This document shows positions 1 to 9,124 of a stretch of 64,000 nt of DNA, one piece after another. The position numbers and the translations under genes are program-made. Position 1 is the stretch's first letter; each line of letters opens with the position of its first letter. Source of the stretch: Virgibacillus ndiopensis (lineage in GTDB: Bacteria > Bacillota > Bacilli > Bacillales > Amphibacillaceae); assembly GCF_900187325.1 (NCBI RefSeq), contig NZ_FZMZ01000003.1, forward strand, positions 248,001-312,000, written 5' to 3'. Below the pieces are notes generated by a model that saw only the letters and a program-made list of their open reading frames with translations, was not told the origin of the DNA and did no database searches.

Positions 1-361
1 AATACCATCCCTTATTATTTTTGGCGGAAAAGCGTTCAAGTCCCTCATTCTCTAGTACTTGAAGTGCCTTCTCAACCTTACGTCTTTCTTTAGACAATTG
101 TACCTGATCATCATTAACAAGCCAGAGTGCATCCGTCACTTTATTTTCTTGTATTAAAGGCATAATTTTACGAACAAGATCCATACCAAACCCGCTATTC
201 ATTGCCCGAATACAATCAAAATAGGCCACATGCTCTTCAGTATAAATTCGATATCCATTTTTCGCACGCTCGGCTTCCGGAACGATCCCCCATGACTCAT
301 AATGCCGTAAAGCACTTGTGCTAATATTTAATTTCCGAGCAATATCAATCGGTTTAACCAT
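1..361 (-). CDS. MerR-family transcriptional regulator (3' end cut by window edge)
   Basis: The reading frame opens with ATG at 361 behind a good ribosome site (GAGGTG) and runs off the window start after about 120 codons. The N-terminus has the MerR winged-helix pattern: a helix-turn-helix start (IDIARKLNISTSALRHYE), then W-G-I-V-P and NGYRIYTEEHV. Beyond it comes a helical stretch that would form the dimerisation coiled coil; the effector domain lies outside the window. It is divergent from the UvrA-like gene, with an inverted repeat between the two, so it probably controls itself and that neighbour. The family is clear; the ligand cannot be told. Confidence 0.88.
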   Translation of the reverse strand, partial: MVKPIDIARKLNISTSALRHYESWGIVPEAERAKNGYRIYTEEHVAYFDCIRAMNSGFGMDLVRKIMPLIQENKVTDALWLVNDDQVQLSKERRKVEKALQVLENEGLERFSAKNNKGWY

Positions 362-381
362 TATAAAATTCACCTCTATAA

Positions 382-414
382 TACTTTAAAACATTATCAA
401 AAAACTTTAAAGTA
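382..414. promoter_or_regulatory. Inverted repeat, candidate MerR operator
   Basis: Arms TACTTTAAA (382-390) and TTTAAAGTA (406-414) are exact complements separated by 15 bases. They lie between the divergent MerR gene and the UvrA-like gene, where MerR proteins normally bind. The binding itself is inferred. Confidence 0.5.
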
Positions 415-538
415 CCATGACGGATTTTTTCCTTAGGTATACCATAATCACAAAGTTTCTTTTTATGAACCTTTGTTCTTGCATTAATGTTATACAATTA
501 ACTTATAAACAAACTATTTGATAAAGGAGGAATTAAAC

Positions 539-3010
539 ATGAAGGATAAAATCATAATCAAAGGTGCACGTGAAAACAATTTAAAAAATATTACACTTTC
601 GGTTCCCAAGCATAAGCTAGTCGTATTGACCGGACCATCTGGATCTGGAAAATCGACATTGGCGATGGATACGTTGCAAAGAGAAAGCCAAAGGCAATAT
701 ATGGAGTCAATGGGGATGGCAACAGATGGTTTCAGTAAACCAAAAGTTGATTCTATGGTTGGCTTATCCCCCTCTATTAGTGTCGGTCAGCATGTTACAA
801 ATCGAAACCCACGGTCAACAGTTGGAACCATATCGGATATGTACACGTATTTACGATTGATTTATGAAAAACTTGGAGAACGTATTTGTCCTAACTGCCA
901 GAGTACAATTCAACCTACCTTTGAAAAGGGAGAAGACCTAGATTCAACTGACTATAAACAATATATTCACTGTCCAAATTGTCACCAACGTTTAGAAAAA
1001 CTAACACGTTCACACTTTTCGTATAATACGCTAGAAGGTGCGTGCCCAACGTGTGGTGGTCTTGGCAATGTGGTTGACATTCATTTAGAATCTGTGTTCA
1101 AAGAAGAATTAAGTCTAAAAGAAGGCTGTGTTACGATTGGCATTTGGAACGGATCGTACGGTGACTACCAAAGGAATATTTTAAAAGTGGCTTCTGATTA
1201 CTACGGAATTCCGTTCGATGAAAATCTTCCTTTAAAACATTTCGATGATGTGCAGCGAGACTTATTATATTACGGTGTGGAAAGCAAAATCTTTTCATCC
1301 CATTTTCCAGATGTAAAACCTCCTAAAACTGTTGGGAAAGGTAAGTTTGAAGGAATTCTTACAGGGATGTGGAGAAGATACAAAGAAAAGAATGGGAATT
1401 CCGGTGAAACGGCTTATTTCTATTCCCAACCATGTCCCGATTGTAACGGTAATCGGCTTAAAATGGAGAGTAGAGAAGTACTAGTAGCGGGAACCCCAAT
1501 AACAGATGTTTCAACCTTATCTATCGAAGCCATGTATTCTTGGTTAATGGAGCTTCAACAGTCACTTACGTCTGAAGATTTAGTGGTTGTTGAAACGTTT
1601 TTACTTGATTTAATTTCAAAAGTAACACGAATTATCCATGTAGGATTAGGATATTTGTCACTCGACAGACAGACCATAACACTTTCTGGAGGGGAAGCAC
1701 AGCGCCTACGGCTAGCATCCATTCTTGGTTCAGGGCTAACAGGAGTTCTCTATATTCTCGATGAACCAACGTTAGGACTACATCCAAAAGATACAAAAGG
1801 ATTAGTAACAATTATGAAGCAGCTTAGAGACTTGGGAAATACAATTCTTATTATTGAGCATGATTTGGATGTGATGAAAGAGGCGGATTATATTATTGAC
1901 ATAGGGCCTGGTGCAGGAGTGCATGGAGGGACTGTAGTTGGTGAAGGTACATTGTCTGAGTTAATGAAACAAGAGCAGTCTATCACGGGATCGTTTTTAA
2001 GAGATAATTCTTTTCCAACAGAGAAGCGTCGAGAAGGAACTGGACAATTTTTAACCATTCATAATGCAACTAAGCATAATTTAAAAAACGTAACTGCGTC
2101 TATTCCACTTGGTTCTCTTGTCTCTGTTACAGGTGTATCAGGATCTGGTAAATCAACGTTAATATTTGATGTCCTTGCTTCCGGTGAGAGTGGTGTATAT
2201 CAGGATTGTGAGGAGATCACTGGATTCGAAGCAATCAATAAAGTAATTACGGTAAATCAATCACCTTTAAGTCGTATGCAGCGCTCAAATGTCGCTACAT
2301 ACACTGAGGCTTTTACATTAATTCGAAACCTATTTGCTAGTCTGCCTGAAGCGAAGGCAACTAAACTGAAGCCGAAAGACTTTTCCTTTAATACTCCTGG
2401 TGGAAGATGTGAGAACTGTCAAGGTCTTGGATTTGTGTCGGTAACCATGTATTTCTCTCCCGATATAGAAGTACAATGCCCTGTTTGCCATGGCTCACGT
2501 TTCAAAGAAAATATCTTACAAGTAACTTACGAGGGATATTCCATTTCTAACATCTTAGATATGTCGATAGAGGAAAGTTTGCCACTTTTTCACAATCACA
2601 AAAAATTATTTCCAATTGTTCAATTATTAAATGAGATTGGGTTGGGCTATTTAAAATGGGGTCAATCGCTCACAACGTTATCCGGTGGTGAGGGACAACG
2701 ACTAAAGCTAGCAAAAGAATTAAACAAACAAACGACCAACCATACACTCTATTTATTGGACGAACCATCAACAGGCTTACACCCGACAGATGTAAAACAA
2801 TTACTTTTACTTCTAAATCGACTTGTAGATGCAGGGAATACCGTCATTATTGTTGAACATAATAGTGATTTGATTCGTGAAGCTGATTGGGTGATCGATC
2901 TTGGCCCAGAGGGGGGAATCGCTGGAGGAAAAATCATTGCACAAGGTACCCCTGAAGAAATTTCTAATGTAAAAGAATCGTATACTGGCGCTTATCTGAA
3001 CTTAATGTAA
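539..3010 (+). CDS. UvrA-like ABC-ATPase (excinuclease subunit A paralogue)
   Basis: An 823-residue soluble protein with two ABC ATPase halves. First half: Walker A GPSGSGKST near residue 33, zinc-type CxxC pairs (CPNC, CPTC), signature LSGGEAQRLRLA, Walker B LYILDEPTLGLH. Second half: GVSGSGKST, CENC/CPVC pairs, LSGGEGQRLKLA, LYLLDEPSTGLH. It is about 120 residues shorter than housekeeping UvrA (about 950), so it is likely a UvrA2/DrrC-type paralogue linked to DNA-damage or drug tolerance, not the main repair protein. ATG 539 is preferred because AAAGGAGG ends eight bases upstream; an in-frame ATG at 518 lies before that site. It stands alone, divergent from a MerR regulator and followed by a terminator. 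Confidence 0.9.
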   Translation: MKDKIIIKGARENNLKNITLSVPKHKLVVLTGPSGSGKSTLAMDTLQRESQRQYMESMGMATDGFSKPKVDSMVGLSPSISVGQHVTNRNPRSTVGTISDMYTYLRLIYEKLGERICPNCQSTIQPTFEKGEDLDSTDYKQYIHCPNCHQRLEKLTRSHFSYNTLEGACPTCGGLGNVVDIHLESVFKEELSLKEGCVTIGIWNGSYGDYQRNILKVASDYYGIPFDENLPLKHFDDVQRDLLYYGVESKIFSSHFPDVKPPKTVGKGKFEGILTGMWRRYKEKNGNSGETAYFYSQPCPDCNGNRLKMESREVLVAGTPITDVSTLSIEAMYSWLMELQQSLTSEDLVVVETFLLDLISKVTRIIHVGLGYLSLDRQTITLSGGEAQRLRLASILGSGLTGVLYILDEPTLGLHPKDTKGLVTIMKQLRDLGNTILIIEHDLDVMKEADYIIDIGPGAGVHGGTVVGEGTLSELMKQEQSITGSFLRDNSFPTEKRREGTGQFLTIHNATKHNLKNVTASIPLGSLVSVTGVSGSGKSTLIFDVLASGESGVYQDCEEITGFEAINKVITVNQSPLSRMQRSNVATYTEAFTLIRNLFASLPEAKATKLKPKDFSFNTPGGRCENCQGLGFVSVTMYFSPDIEVQCPVCHGSRFKENILQVTYEGYSISNILDMSIEESLPLFHNHKKLFPIVQLLNEIGLGYLKWGQSLTTLSGGEGQRLKLAKELNKQTTNHTLYLLDEPSTGLHPTDVKQLLLLLNRLVDAGNTVIIVEHNSDLIREADWVIDLGPEGGIAGGKIIAQGTPEEISNVKESYTGAYLNLM

Positions 3011-3080
3011 GAAATCACCAAGAACTAATACAATCACACGCATTGTATCGTGAGTTTGCAGAACAGCAATTGACATGAAT

Positions 3081-3124
3081 AAAAGGTATTAGGCGGCATG
3101 AAACTTTGCCACCTAATACCTTTT
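3081..3124 (+). terminator. Rho-independent terminator of the uvrA-like gene
   Basis: An 18-bp stem (AAAAGGTATTAGGCGGCA with its exact complement) and an eight-base loop, ending in TTTT, 70 bases after the stop codon. Confidence 0.85.
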
Positions 3125-3159
3125 AAACTATAGACACTTTTCACATATATAGAAACTAC

Positions 3160-3290
3160 GACGTAAATTTATGCTTGGGTTGCCGTTTCGGAAATACACT
3201 TCGCGCACCAAAGGGCTCGAGATGAACCTCCCCGAGAGAAAACCACTCACTGTGGGGGCTTCCCGACAGGAGTCTCCGTGTATTTCCTCC
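3160..3290. repeat. Dispersed imperfect-palindromic repeat, long copy
   Basis: GGAAATACAC at 3190-3199 is exactly complementary to GTGTATTTCC at 3278-3287, enclosing a GC-rich core with partly pairing C-runs and G-runs. A 40-base lead-in (3160-3199) recurs at 4631-4670 with 35 of 40 bases matching. The layout resembles the roughly 100-base palindromic intergenic repeats scattered in many Bacillaceae genomes; that assignment is from memory. No credible gene was seen in 3125-3371. Confidence 0.6.
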
Positions 3291-3371
3291 ACTGATATTA
3301 TGCTTGCTTTAAAACCCCATATAGGAATTAGAAAACAGCCAAACTATAAAATCTTTCGTCTCTTCGGATAC

Positions 3372-4496
3372 CTAAAGACTAGTATTAGCCTTTCGTTGCT
3401 GAAAATCAACATCCTGATAGTATGTATTTTTAACTAAAATGTTCGGGCCGAGACATTTAACAGCCGGACAATGGCAGTTTAAACTTTTAGCTGTTTTGGT
3501 ATCCATCCAACGAGAATAGGCATCTGGTAAAGATGTATGTTGAATATTACCTAATGAAGGCTCATCACCAAAATCAGTGACAATCACTTCCCCTGTAAAA
3601 ATATTAATATTTAAACGAGAGCGACCATCGGGGTCATTTCTTACCGTTACATTTTGTTCACTATATAATCGTTGTAACAATTCCAAATCTTCCTTAGAGG
3701 AACTACACGGATAAAAAGGCAATGTTCCAAACAGCATCCATGCCTGGTTATTTCGGTAATCAAGTAAACGTGTAATAGCTGTGCGAATCTCTTCTAAATT
3801 AAGAGTTTCCAAATTGCTAGCGAAGTCTACTGGGTACATAGGGTGAATTTCGTGTCTAGCACATCCCATTTCCATCACATGATCATGAATTTGCTCTAAG
3901 TAAGGAAATGTGCGCTTATTTAACATCGTTTCTGCGGATACCATCACACCTTCTCTTGAAAGAGCTTTTGAATTTTCTACCATTCGTTCGAAATATTTTT
4001 TACGGTTTTCTTCTGATGGCTTTCGCTCCATACGGGCAAATCCTGTCTCCGCAAATTCTTCCTCTGTGCCCCAATTATGTGAAATATGTAAGACATCTAA
4101 AAAAGGAATAATGGATTCGTACCTACTATAAGGTAATGTTAAATTAGAGTTGATCTGTGTTCTCACACCACGATTATGAGCATATTCAAGCAAGGGAACA
4201 ACATAATTTCTGACCGATTTTTTGGACATCATTGGCTCCCCACCAGTAATGCTTAGTGTTCTAAGATGTGGAATTTCATCTAACCGCTTTAATATGAGAT
4301 CCATTGAAAGCGCTTCTGGATCTTGAGTTTGTAACGTATAACCGACAGCACAATGTGCACAGCGCATGTTACAAAGTGTAGTCGTCGTAAATTCTACATT
4401 TGATAAGGTCATCTTGCCATGTTCTTCAACATCCATATATGCTTCCCACGGATCATAGGAAGGAGTGATTGTTCGAAAACTTCTCGTTGTCGTCAT
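3372..4496 (-). CDS. yfkAB: Radical SAM protein YfkAB
   Basis: A 374-residue radical SAM enzyme. The CX3CX2C cluster motif CNMRCAHC lies near residues 42-49, followed by the SITGGEPMMS segment expected to bind S-adenosylmethionine. The C-terminus carries CHCPAVKC, the CxCxxxxC motif that defines the YfkAB family and probably holds an auxiliary iron-sulfur cluster. The substrate is unknown. The ATG follows AGAAAGGAAG. It is monocistronic and lies between two copies of the same dispersed repeat (3160-3290 and 4631-4670). The family is secure, the reaction is not. Confidence 0.9.
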   Translation of the reverse strand: MTTTRSFRTITPSYDPWEAYMDVEEHGKMTLSNVEFTTTTLCNMRCAHCAVGYTLQTQDPEALSMDLILKRLDEIPHLRTLSITGGEPMMSKKSVRNYVVPLLEYAHNRGVRTQINSNLTLPYSRYESIIPFLDVLHISHNWGTEEEFAETGFARMERKPSEENRKKYFERMVENSKALSREGVMVSAETMLNKRTFPYLEQIHDHVMEMGCARHEIHPMYPVDFASNLETLNLEEIRTAITRLLDYRNNQAWMLFGTLPFYPCSSSKEDLELLQRLYSEQNVTVRNDPDGRSRLNINIFTGEVIVTDFGDEPSLGNIQHTSLPDAYSRWMDTKTAKSLNCHCPAVKCLGPNILVKNTYYQDVDFQQRKANTSL

Positions 4497-4630
4497 CTAT
4501 TAAACTTCCTTTCTAGTTGTATCGCAAAGTATATTCTAACGCTGTTTTACCTTCTTATAAAGTGATACTACATAATGTCTTTACATAAAGCAGTTTTCTA
4601 AAATATTGTTGTTCAAAAAACATAAAATGC

Positions 4631-4670
4631 GACGTAAATTTATGCTTGAGCTATCGTTCCGGAAATACAC
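4631..4670. repeat. Dispersed repeat, truncated copy
   Basis: Forty bases matching 3160-3199 at 35 positions, ending at the GGAAATACAC arm; the palindromic core and the second arm are missing. The rest of the 4497-4891 gap holds only the downstream terminator of the exporter operon and AT-rich sequence. Confidence 0.6.
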
Positions 4671-4816
4671 TATTTTTGACTTTTTTAATTCTAATTTATT
4701 TATAAGAACCTAGAAAAGCATGTAAATATACAAATATTTACTTACTAGCAGACCGGTATACCAGTTATGTATGCTTTAAATAAACGGGTAAGATTCGATA
4801 AATTAATATGAGATTA

Positions 4817-4854
4817 AAAGGAGCTGCACTTTCTATAAAGTTTGCAGCTCCTTT
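4817..4854 (-). terminator. Terminator of the MarR/ABC exporter operon
   Basis: A 12-bp perfect stem (AAAGGAGCTGCA with its complement), loop of 14, followed on the minus strand by TTTTAAT. It lies 38 bases past the exporter stop codon. Confidence 0.8.
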
Positions 4855-4891
4855 GTTTTACATTGTATGTGTTGCTCGATGCCTTAATTCG

Positions 4892-6733
4892 TTAGCCAGC
4901 AGCTCTTTTAGAAAACTGGCTATTATAAAGATCTGTATAGAATCCTTTTTTCGATAAAAGTTCCGAATGGGTTCCCTGTTCAATCACTTTTCCTTGATCC
5001 ATTACAAGAATCAAATCAGCATCCCTAATTGTAGATAAACGATGAGCAATGACAAAGTTAGTTCTTCCTTCCATCAATTGGTTCATCGCTTTTTGGATAA
5101 ATACTTCCGTTCTTGTGTCAACACTTGAGGTGGCTTCATCTAGAATCATGATTGGTGGGTCGGCAAGTACTGCCCGAGCTATTGTCAACAGTTGCTTTTG
5201 CCCCTGAGAAATATTCGATGCCTCTTCATTCAAGACAGTCTCATAACCGTCTGGAAGCGTCCGAATAAAATGATCAGCATGTGCCGTACGAGCAGCTGCA
5301 ATTATTTCTTCATCACTAGCATCTGATTTGCCATAAGCCAAATTGTCTTTAATCGTCCCATTAAATAGCCATGTATCTTGAAGCACCATTCCAAAGCTTT
5401 TTCTAAGATTACTCCGTGATATATCCCGAATATCACGCCCATCAATTTTTATCGAGCCACCTTTAAGCTCGTAAAAACGCATCAATAAATTAATTAATGT
5501 CGTCTTACCAGCACCGGTTGGTCCAACTATCGCAACGGTCTGACCAGGCAATACATTAATATTCATATCTTGAATCAACAAGTCTTCCCCATATCCGAAG
5601 TCTACCTGTTCAAATGTGACAGCACCTTGTGCACGTGTTAAACTTTCTTGAGTATTTTCCTTTATTTCTTCTTCCTCATCAAGTAGTTCAAAGACACGCT
5701 CAGCTGCCGCAACTGTTGATTGAATAATGTTTGCGATGTTAGCAGTTTGTGTAATTGGCTGTGTAAACTGTTTTGAATACGTAATGAATGCCTGAATATC
5801 ACCAATTGAAATGGCGCGTTGCGTGACCAAAATCCCACCGGCAACACTAATCAAGACATAGCTTAAATTTCCGATAAAAAACATCATCGGCATAATAATC
5901 CCAGATATGAATTGTGCTTTTCGCCCCGCATCATACAACTCTTCATTGACCGTATCAAACTCGGCAACAGCCTTTTTCTCATGGCTAAATGCTTTAACGA
6001 CTTGATGACCAGTATACATTTCTTCAATATGCCCGTTTAATTGACCAAGTGTACGTTGTTGATCCGCAAAATATTTTTGTGACCTTTTCAAAATAGGTTT
6101 AATTACGTACATTGAAACTGGTATGCTAATAATCGAAATTAACGTCAATATTGGACTAATCCAGAGCATCATTATGATTATCCCAATAATGGTTACAATG
6201 GACGTGATAAGCTGTGTCAAACTTTGCTGAAGTGTCGTACCAATCATATCAATATCATTTGTAACACGACTAAGTGTTTCACCATTTGGACGTCCATCAA
6301 AATATTTAAGTGGAAGTTTCTCAAGCTTTTTATTTACGTCTTCACGGAGATCATACACAGTGGTTTGCGCCACAGTAGACATAATGTATTGTTGGATAAA
6401 ACTGAACAAACTACTGAGGAGATATAATCCCCCAAGAACTAGCAGCAGTTGAGCAATCTTCCCAAAGTCGATAGCCGCACCTGGTATTCCTTGTAATTTC
6501 CCGTATGCACCCTCAAATAATATTGTAATTGTGTCCCCCATAATTTTTGGGCCAACAATCATGAAGATAGTGCTCATAATTGCCGCCATAAAAACGGTAA
6601 TCAATCGTTTACGACGTGGTTTTAAATACGTTATAAGGCGTCTTAGGGTCCCTTTAAAATCTTTTGGCTTTTGCTGCCCCATCATCATACTAGCACCGCC
6701 CGGGCCACCTTGAGTGCCTTTTCGTTTACTCAT
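4892..6733 (-). CDS. Heterodimeric multidrug ABC exporter, subunit with catalytic Walker B (YfiC-like)
   Basis: A 613-residue fused permease-ATPase: a Gly/Met-rich cytoplasmic start, six membrane segments (about residues 45-330), then the ATPase. Walker A is GPTGAGKTTL and Walker B MILDEATSSVD keeps the catalytic glutamate. The H-loop histidine is present (IAHRLST), but the signature is degenerate (ISQGQ instead of LSGGQ). That pattern marks one half of a heterodimeric exporter such as BmrCD or LmrCD, and the upstream partner has the complementary defects. The start overlaps the partner's stop by four bases, so translation is coupled. The substrate is unknown; drug or lipid efflux from the membrane is likely. 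Confidence 0.92.
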   Translation of the reverse strand: MSKRKGTQGGPGGASMMMGQQKPKDFKGTLRRLITYLKPRRKRLITVFMAAIMSTIFMIVGPKIMGDTITILFEGAYGKLQGIPGAAIDFGKIAQLLLVLGGLYLLSSLFSFIQQYIMSTVAQTTVYDLREDVNKKLEKLPLKYFDGRPNGETLSRVTNDIDMIGTTLQQSLTQLITSIVTIIGIIIMMLWISPILTLISIISIPVSMYVIKPILKRSQKYFADQQRTLGQLNGHIEEMYTGHQVVKAFSHEKKAVAEFDTVNEELYDAGRKAQFISGIIMPMMFFIGNLSYVLISVAGGILVTQRAISIGDIQAFITYSKQFTQPITQTANIANIIQSTVAAAERVFELLDEEEEIKENTQESLTRAQGAVTFEQVDFGYGEDLLIQDMNINVLPGQTVAIVGPTGAGKTTLINLLMRFYELKGGSIKIDGRDIRDISRSNLRKSFGMVLQDTWLFNGTIKDNLAYGKSDASDEEIIAAARTAHADHFIRTLPDGYETVLNEEASNISQGQKQLLTIARAVLADPPIMILDEATSSVDTRTEVFIQKAMNQLMEGRTNFVIAHRLSTIRDADLILVMDQGKVIEQGTHSELLSKKGFYTDLYNSQFSKRAAG

Positions 6734-8454
6734 GCAATTTCCCCCTCTGAAAGCTGTGACTCGACTATTTCACGGTATACGTCATTAGTCTTTAACAACT
6801 CTTGGTGAGTACCTATTCCTGCAATGTGTCCATTGTCAAGTACGATGATCCGGTCTGCATCGACAACCGTACTAACACGTTGTGCCACAATTAATACTGT
6901 CGCGTACGTTGTTTCATCATTTAGTGCCTCACGGAGTTTCGCATCAGTCTTGTAATCTAGCGCCGAAAAACTATCATCAAATAAATAGACGTCAGGTTTA
7001 CGAACGAGGGCTCTTGCAATTGAGAGCCGCTGTTTTTGTCCACCAGAAACGTTTGAGCCACCCTGTTCAATTTTTGCATTATAGTCATCATTCATTTTAC
7101 AAATAAAATCATCGGCTTGAGCAATTTGTGCTGCATGTTCAATCTCTTCTTGTGTCGCATTTTGCTTACCAAAGCGAATGTTGTCAGCGATTGTACCTGT
7201 AAAAAGTGTTGCCTTCTGTGGAACTAAACCGATTTTCGAACGGACATCCTCCTGCGACGCCTCACGGATATCGACACCGTTAACACGAATTGCACCACTT
7301 GATATCTCATAAAATCGTGGAATTAAATTGATTAGTGTTGATTTACCTGAACCTGTACCACCAATTATTGCTGTAATTTCTCCAGGATTTGCTTGAAAAC
7401 TAATATCTGTTAATGCAGGTTCTTCTGCTCCTGGATAGCTGAATGTTACACGGTCAAATTCCAATGTACCTTTGTTGCTGTTTGCTGTTTTTGTTCCATC
7501 ATCTTGAAATGACGGTTTCATTTCGAGGACCTCATTAACACGCTTAGCCGAAACGGAAGCACGTGGTATCATAACAAACATCATGGATGCCATAACAAGG
7601 GCAAACAAAATTTGCATCACGTATTGGATAAATGCCATCAAGTCACCAATCTGCATACCGCCATTATCAATACGAATCCCACCAAACCAAATGACACCAA
7701 CAATCGTTAAGTTCATGATAAGCATCATTGCCGGCATCATGAACGCCATTATCTTATTTACTTTTATCGAGACATCTGTTAATTCTTTATTTGCCTTCTT
7801 AAGACGTGCTTTCTCCGGAATTTCCCGATTAAAAGCGCGAATTACGCGAATCCCAGTTAAGTTTTCGCGTAAAACAAGGTTTAATCGATCCAGCCGTTTT
7901 TGCACCTTTTTAAAAAGTGGTATCCCCTTGTAAAAAATAAGCAAAATAGAGCCAACTAAAAATGGTGTTGTACAAACAATTACAAGTGACAATTTAGCAT
8001 CCTTTGACACAGCCATGATTACTCCACCAACTAACATAATAGGCGCAGTTACAACCATTCGGAGCATCATAATAACTACTTGTTGAATTTGGGTGATATC
8101 ATTCGTTGTCCGAGTAATTAGTGATGCAGTCCCTACTTCATCAAATTCCTGAAGTGAAAATTTCTCAACATGATTAAACACCTTTCGTCTGACATCACGT
8201 CCAAGTCCCATTGCGGCCTTCGATGAATAGTAGCTAGCTATAACGGAAGCAGTAGCGCCCAATACGGCTACTAACAGCATTAAAGCCCCAATTTTCCAAA
8301 TGTATGGAATGTCTCCTACCACGACACCTTTATCAATAATGTCTGCCATTAATGTTGGTAAATATAAATCAGACATTGATTGAACAAATATAAAGCCAAA
8401 AACCGCAAGTACAATCCACTTATAGACGGAAAGGTTCTTCAATATTTTAATCAC
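6730..8454 (-). CDS. Heterodimeric multidrug ABC exporter, subunit with degenerate ATP site (YfiB-like)
   Basis: A 574-residue half-transporter: six membrane segments in the first 300 residues, then an ATPase domain. Walker A GGTGSGKST and signature VSGGQKQRL are canonical. Walker B reads YLFDDSFSALD, with aspartate replacing the catalytic glutamate, and the H-loop is VAQRVST with glutamine for histidine. This is the non-catalytic partner of the downstream gene; together they give one active and one degenerate ATP site. The start is GTG and overlaps the MarR stop by eight bases, giving the operon marR, this gene, partner. Confidence 0.92.
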   Translation of the reverse strand: MIKILKNLSVYKWIVLAVFGFIFVQSMSDLYLPTLMADIIDKGVVVGDIPYIWKIGALMLLVAVLGATASVIASYYSSKAAMGLGRDVRRKVFNHVEKFSLQEFDEVGTASLITRTTNDITQIQQVVIMMLRMVVTAPIMLVGGVIMAVSKDAKLSLVIVCTTPFLVGSILLIFYKGIPLFKKVQKRLDRLNLVLRENLTGIRVIRAFNREIPEKARLKKANKELTDVSIKVNKIMAFMMPAMMLIMNLTIVGVIWFGGIRIDNGGMQIGDLMAFIQYVMQILFALVMASMMFVMIPRASVSAKRVNEVLEMKPSFQDDGTKTANSNKGTLEFDRVTFSYPGAEEPALTDISFQANPGEITAIIGGTGSGKSTLINLIPRFYEISSGAIRVNGVDIREASQEDVRSKIGLVPQKATLFTGTIADNIRFGKQNATQEEIEHAAQIAQADDFICKMNDDYNAKIEQGGSNVSGGQKQRLSIARALVRKPDVYLFDDSFSALDYKTDAKLREALNDETTYATVLIVAQRVSTVVDADRIIVLDNGHIAGIGTHQELLKTNDVYREIVESQLSEGEIA

Positions 8455-8941
8455 TTACAAGACCCCCTTGTTCCGTATGGTATTTTTCTAAAAAGGTTGA
8501 AAGTTGAAGATGCGCCACAAGCAAATCATCATACTGCTTTTCCGTCAGTGTTTCAACTGCAGCCTGAAATATTTGGTGAATCCCACCTTCCTGGGTATGA
8601 ATTGATTTAATAAAATCCACTCCTTTTTTGCTGGTTGATAACAGCACCTCGCGCCGGTTCCCATCCACTTGATGACGTTGAAGCAATCCCCGTTTAACAA
8701 GTCCATCAATTGCTTGGCTCAATGTGCTTTTTGGCAGAAATGCTTCTTCTCCCAGTACTTTTTGAGTAATTTCCTTATGACGAATGATGGTCATCAATAT
8801 GGAATATTGTGAAACAGTTAATCCATTTTCTGTTGCATTCCTCTGAATAAAAAGCATCATGTTTTTTTGTATATCGGAAAATGAACGCAATAGTATCACT
8901 GAGCGCATAAAATCTTGATTTACATTATTATCCATTTTCAC
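8447..8941 (-). CDS. MarR-family transcriptional regulator
   Basis: A 164-residue winged-helix regulator: N-terminal dimerisation helices, then ITQKVLGEEAFLPKSTLSQA as recognition helix region and the wing DGNRREVLLSTSKKG (D-x-R-R-x-x-x-L-S/T-x-x-G). It is the first gene of the exporter operon. Two inverted repeats sit around its promoter, so it most likely represses itself and the two transporter genes until a drug binds. The effector is unknown. Confidence 0.9.
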   Translation of the reverse strand: MKMDNNVNQDFMRSVILLRSFSDIQKNMMLFIQRNATENGLTVSQYSILMTIIRHKEITQKVLGEEAFLPKSTLSQAIDGLVKRGLLQRHQVDGNRREVLLSTSKKGVDFIKSIHTQEGGIHQIFQAAVETLTEKQYDDLLVAHLQLSTFLEKYHTEQGGLVSD

Positions 8942-8956
8942 CTCACCAATCCTTCA

Positions 8957-8997
8957 TTATAAAAACTGTTCCATTCCAAACAGTTCGTTATAGAACT
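8957..8997 (-). promoter_or_regulatory. Promoter with candidate MarR operators
   Basis: A minus-strand TATAAT lies at 8957-8962. Immediately upstream are two inverted repeats: ACTGTT/AACAGT (8965-8970 and 8979-8984) and AGTTC/GAACT (8982-8986 and 8993-8997). No strong -35 is visible. The placement over the promoter fits MarR autorepression; binding is inferred. Confidence 0.55.
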
Positions 8998-9057
8998 ATA
9001 TAAATTTACCGCTTCTTTTACAAATAGTCAAGATGTTATTTATCTTTTTTATATAAA

Positions 9058-9094
9058 GAAAAAACACCTCCAATTGAATTGGAGATGTCTTTTT
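9058..9094 (-). terminator. Terminator of the PadR/HAAS/DUF4097 operon
   Basis: A stem of ACACCTCCAAT with ATTGGAGATGT (one mismatch), followed on the minus strand by six T. It lies about 35 bases after the stop of the DUF4097 gene. Confidence 0.75.
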
Positions 9095-9124
9095 AGGTGG
9101 GACTGTCCCCCTAGAAAACTACTT

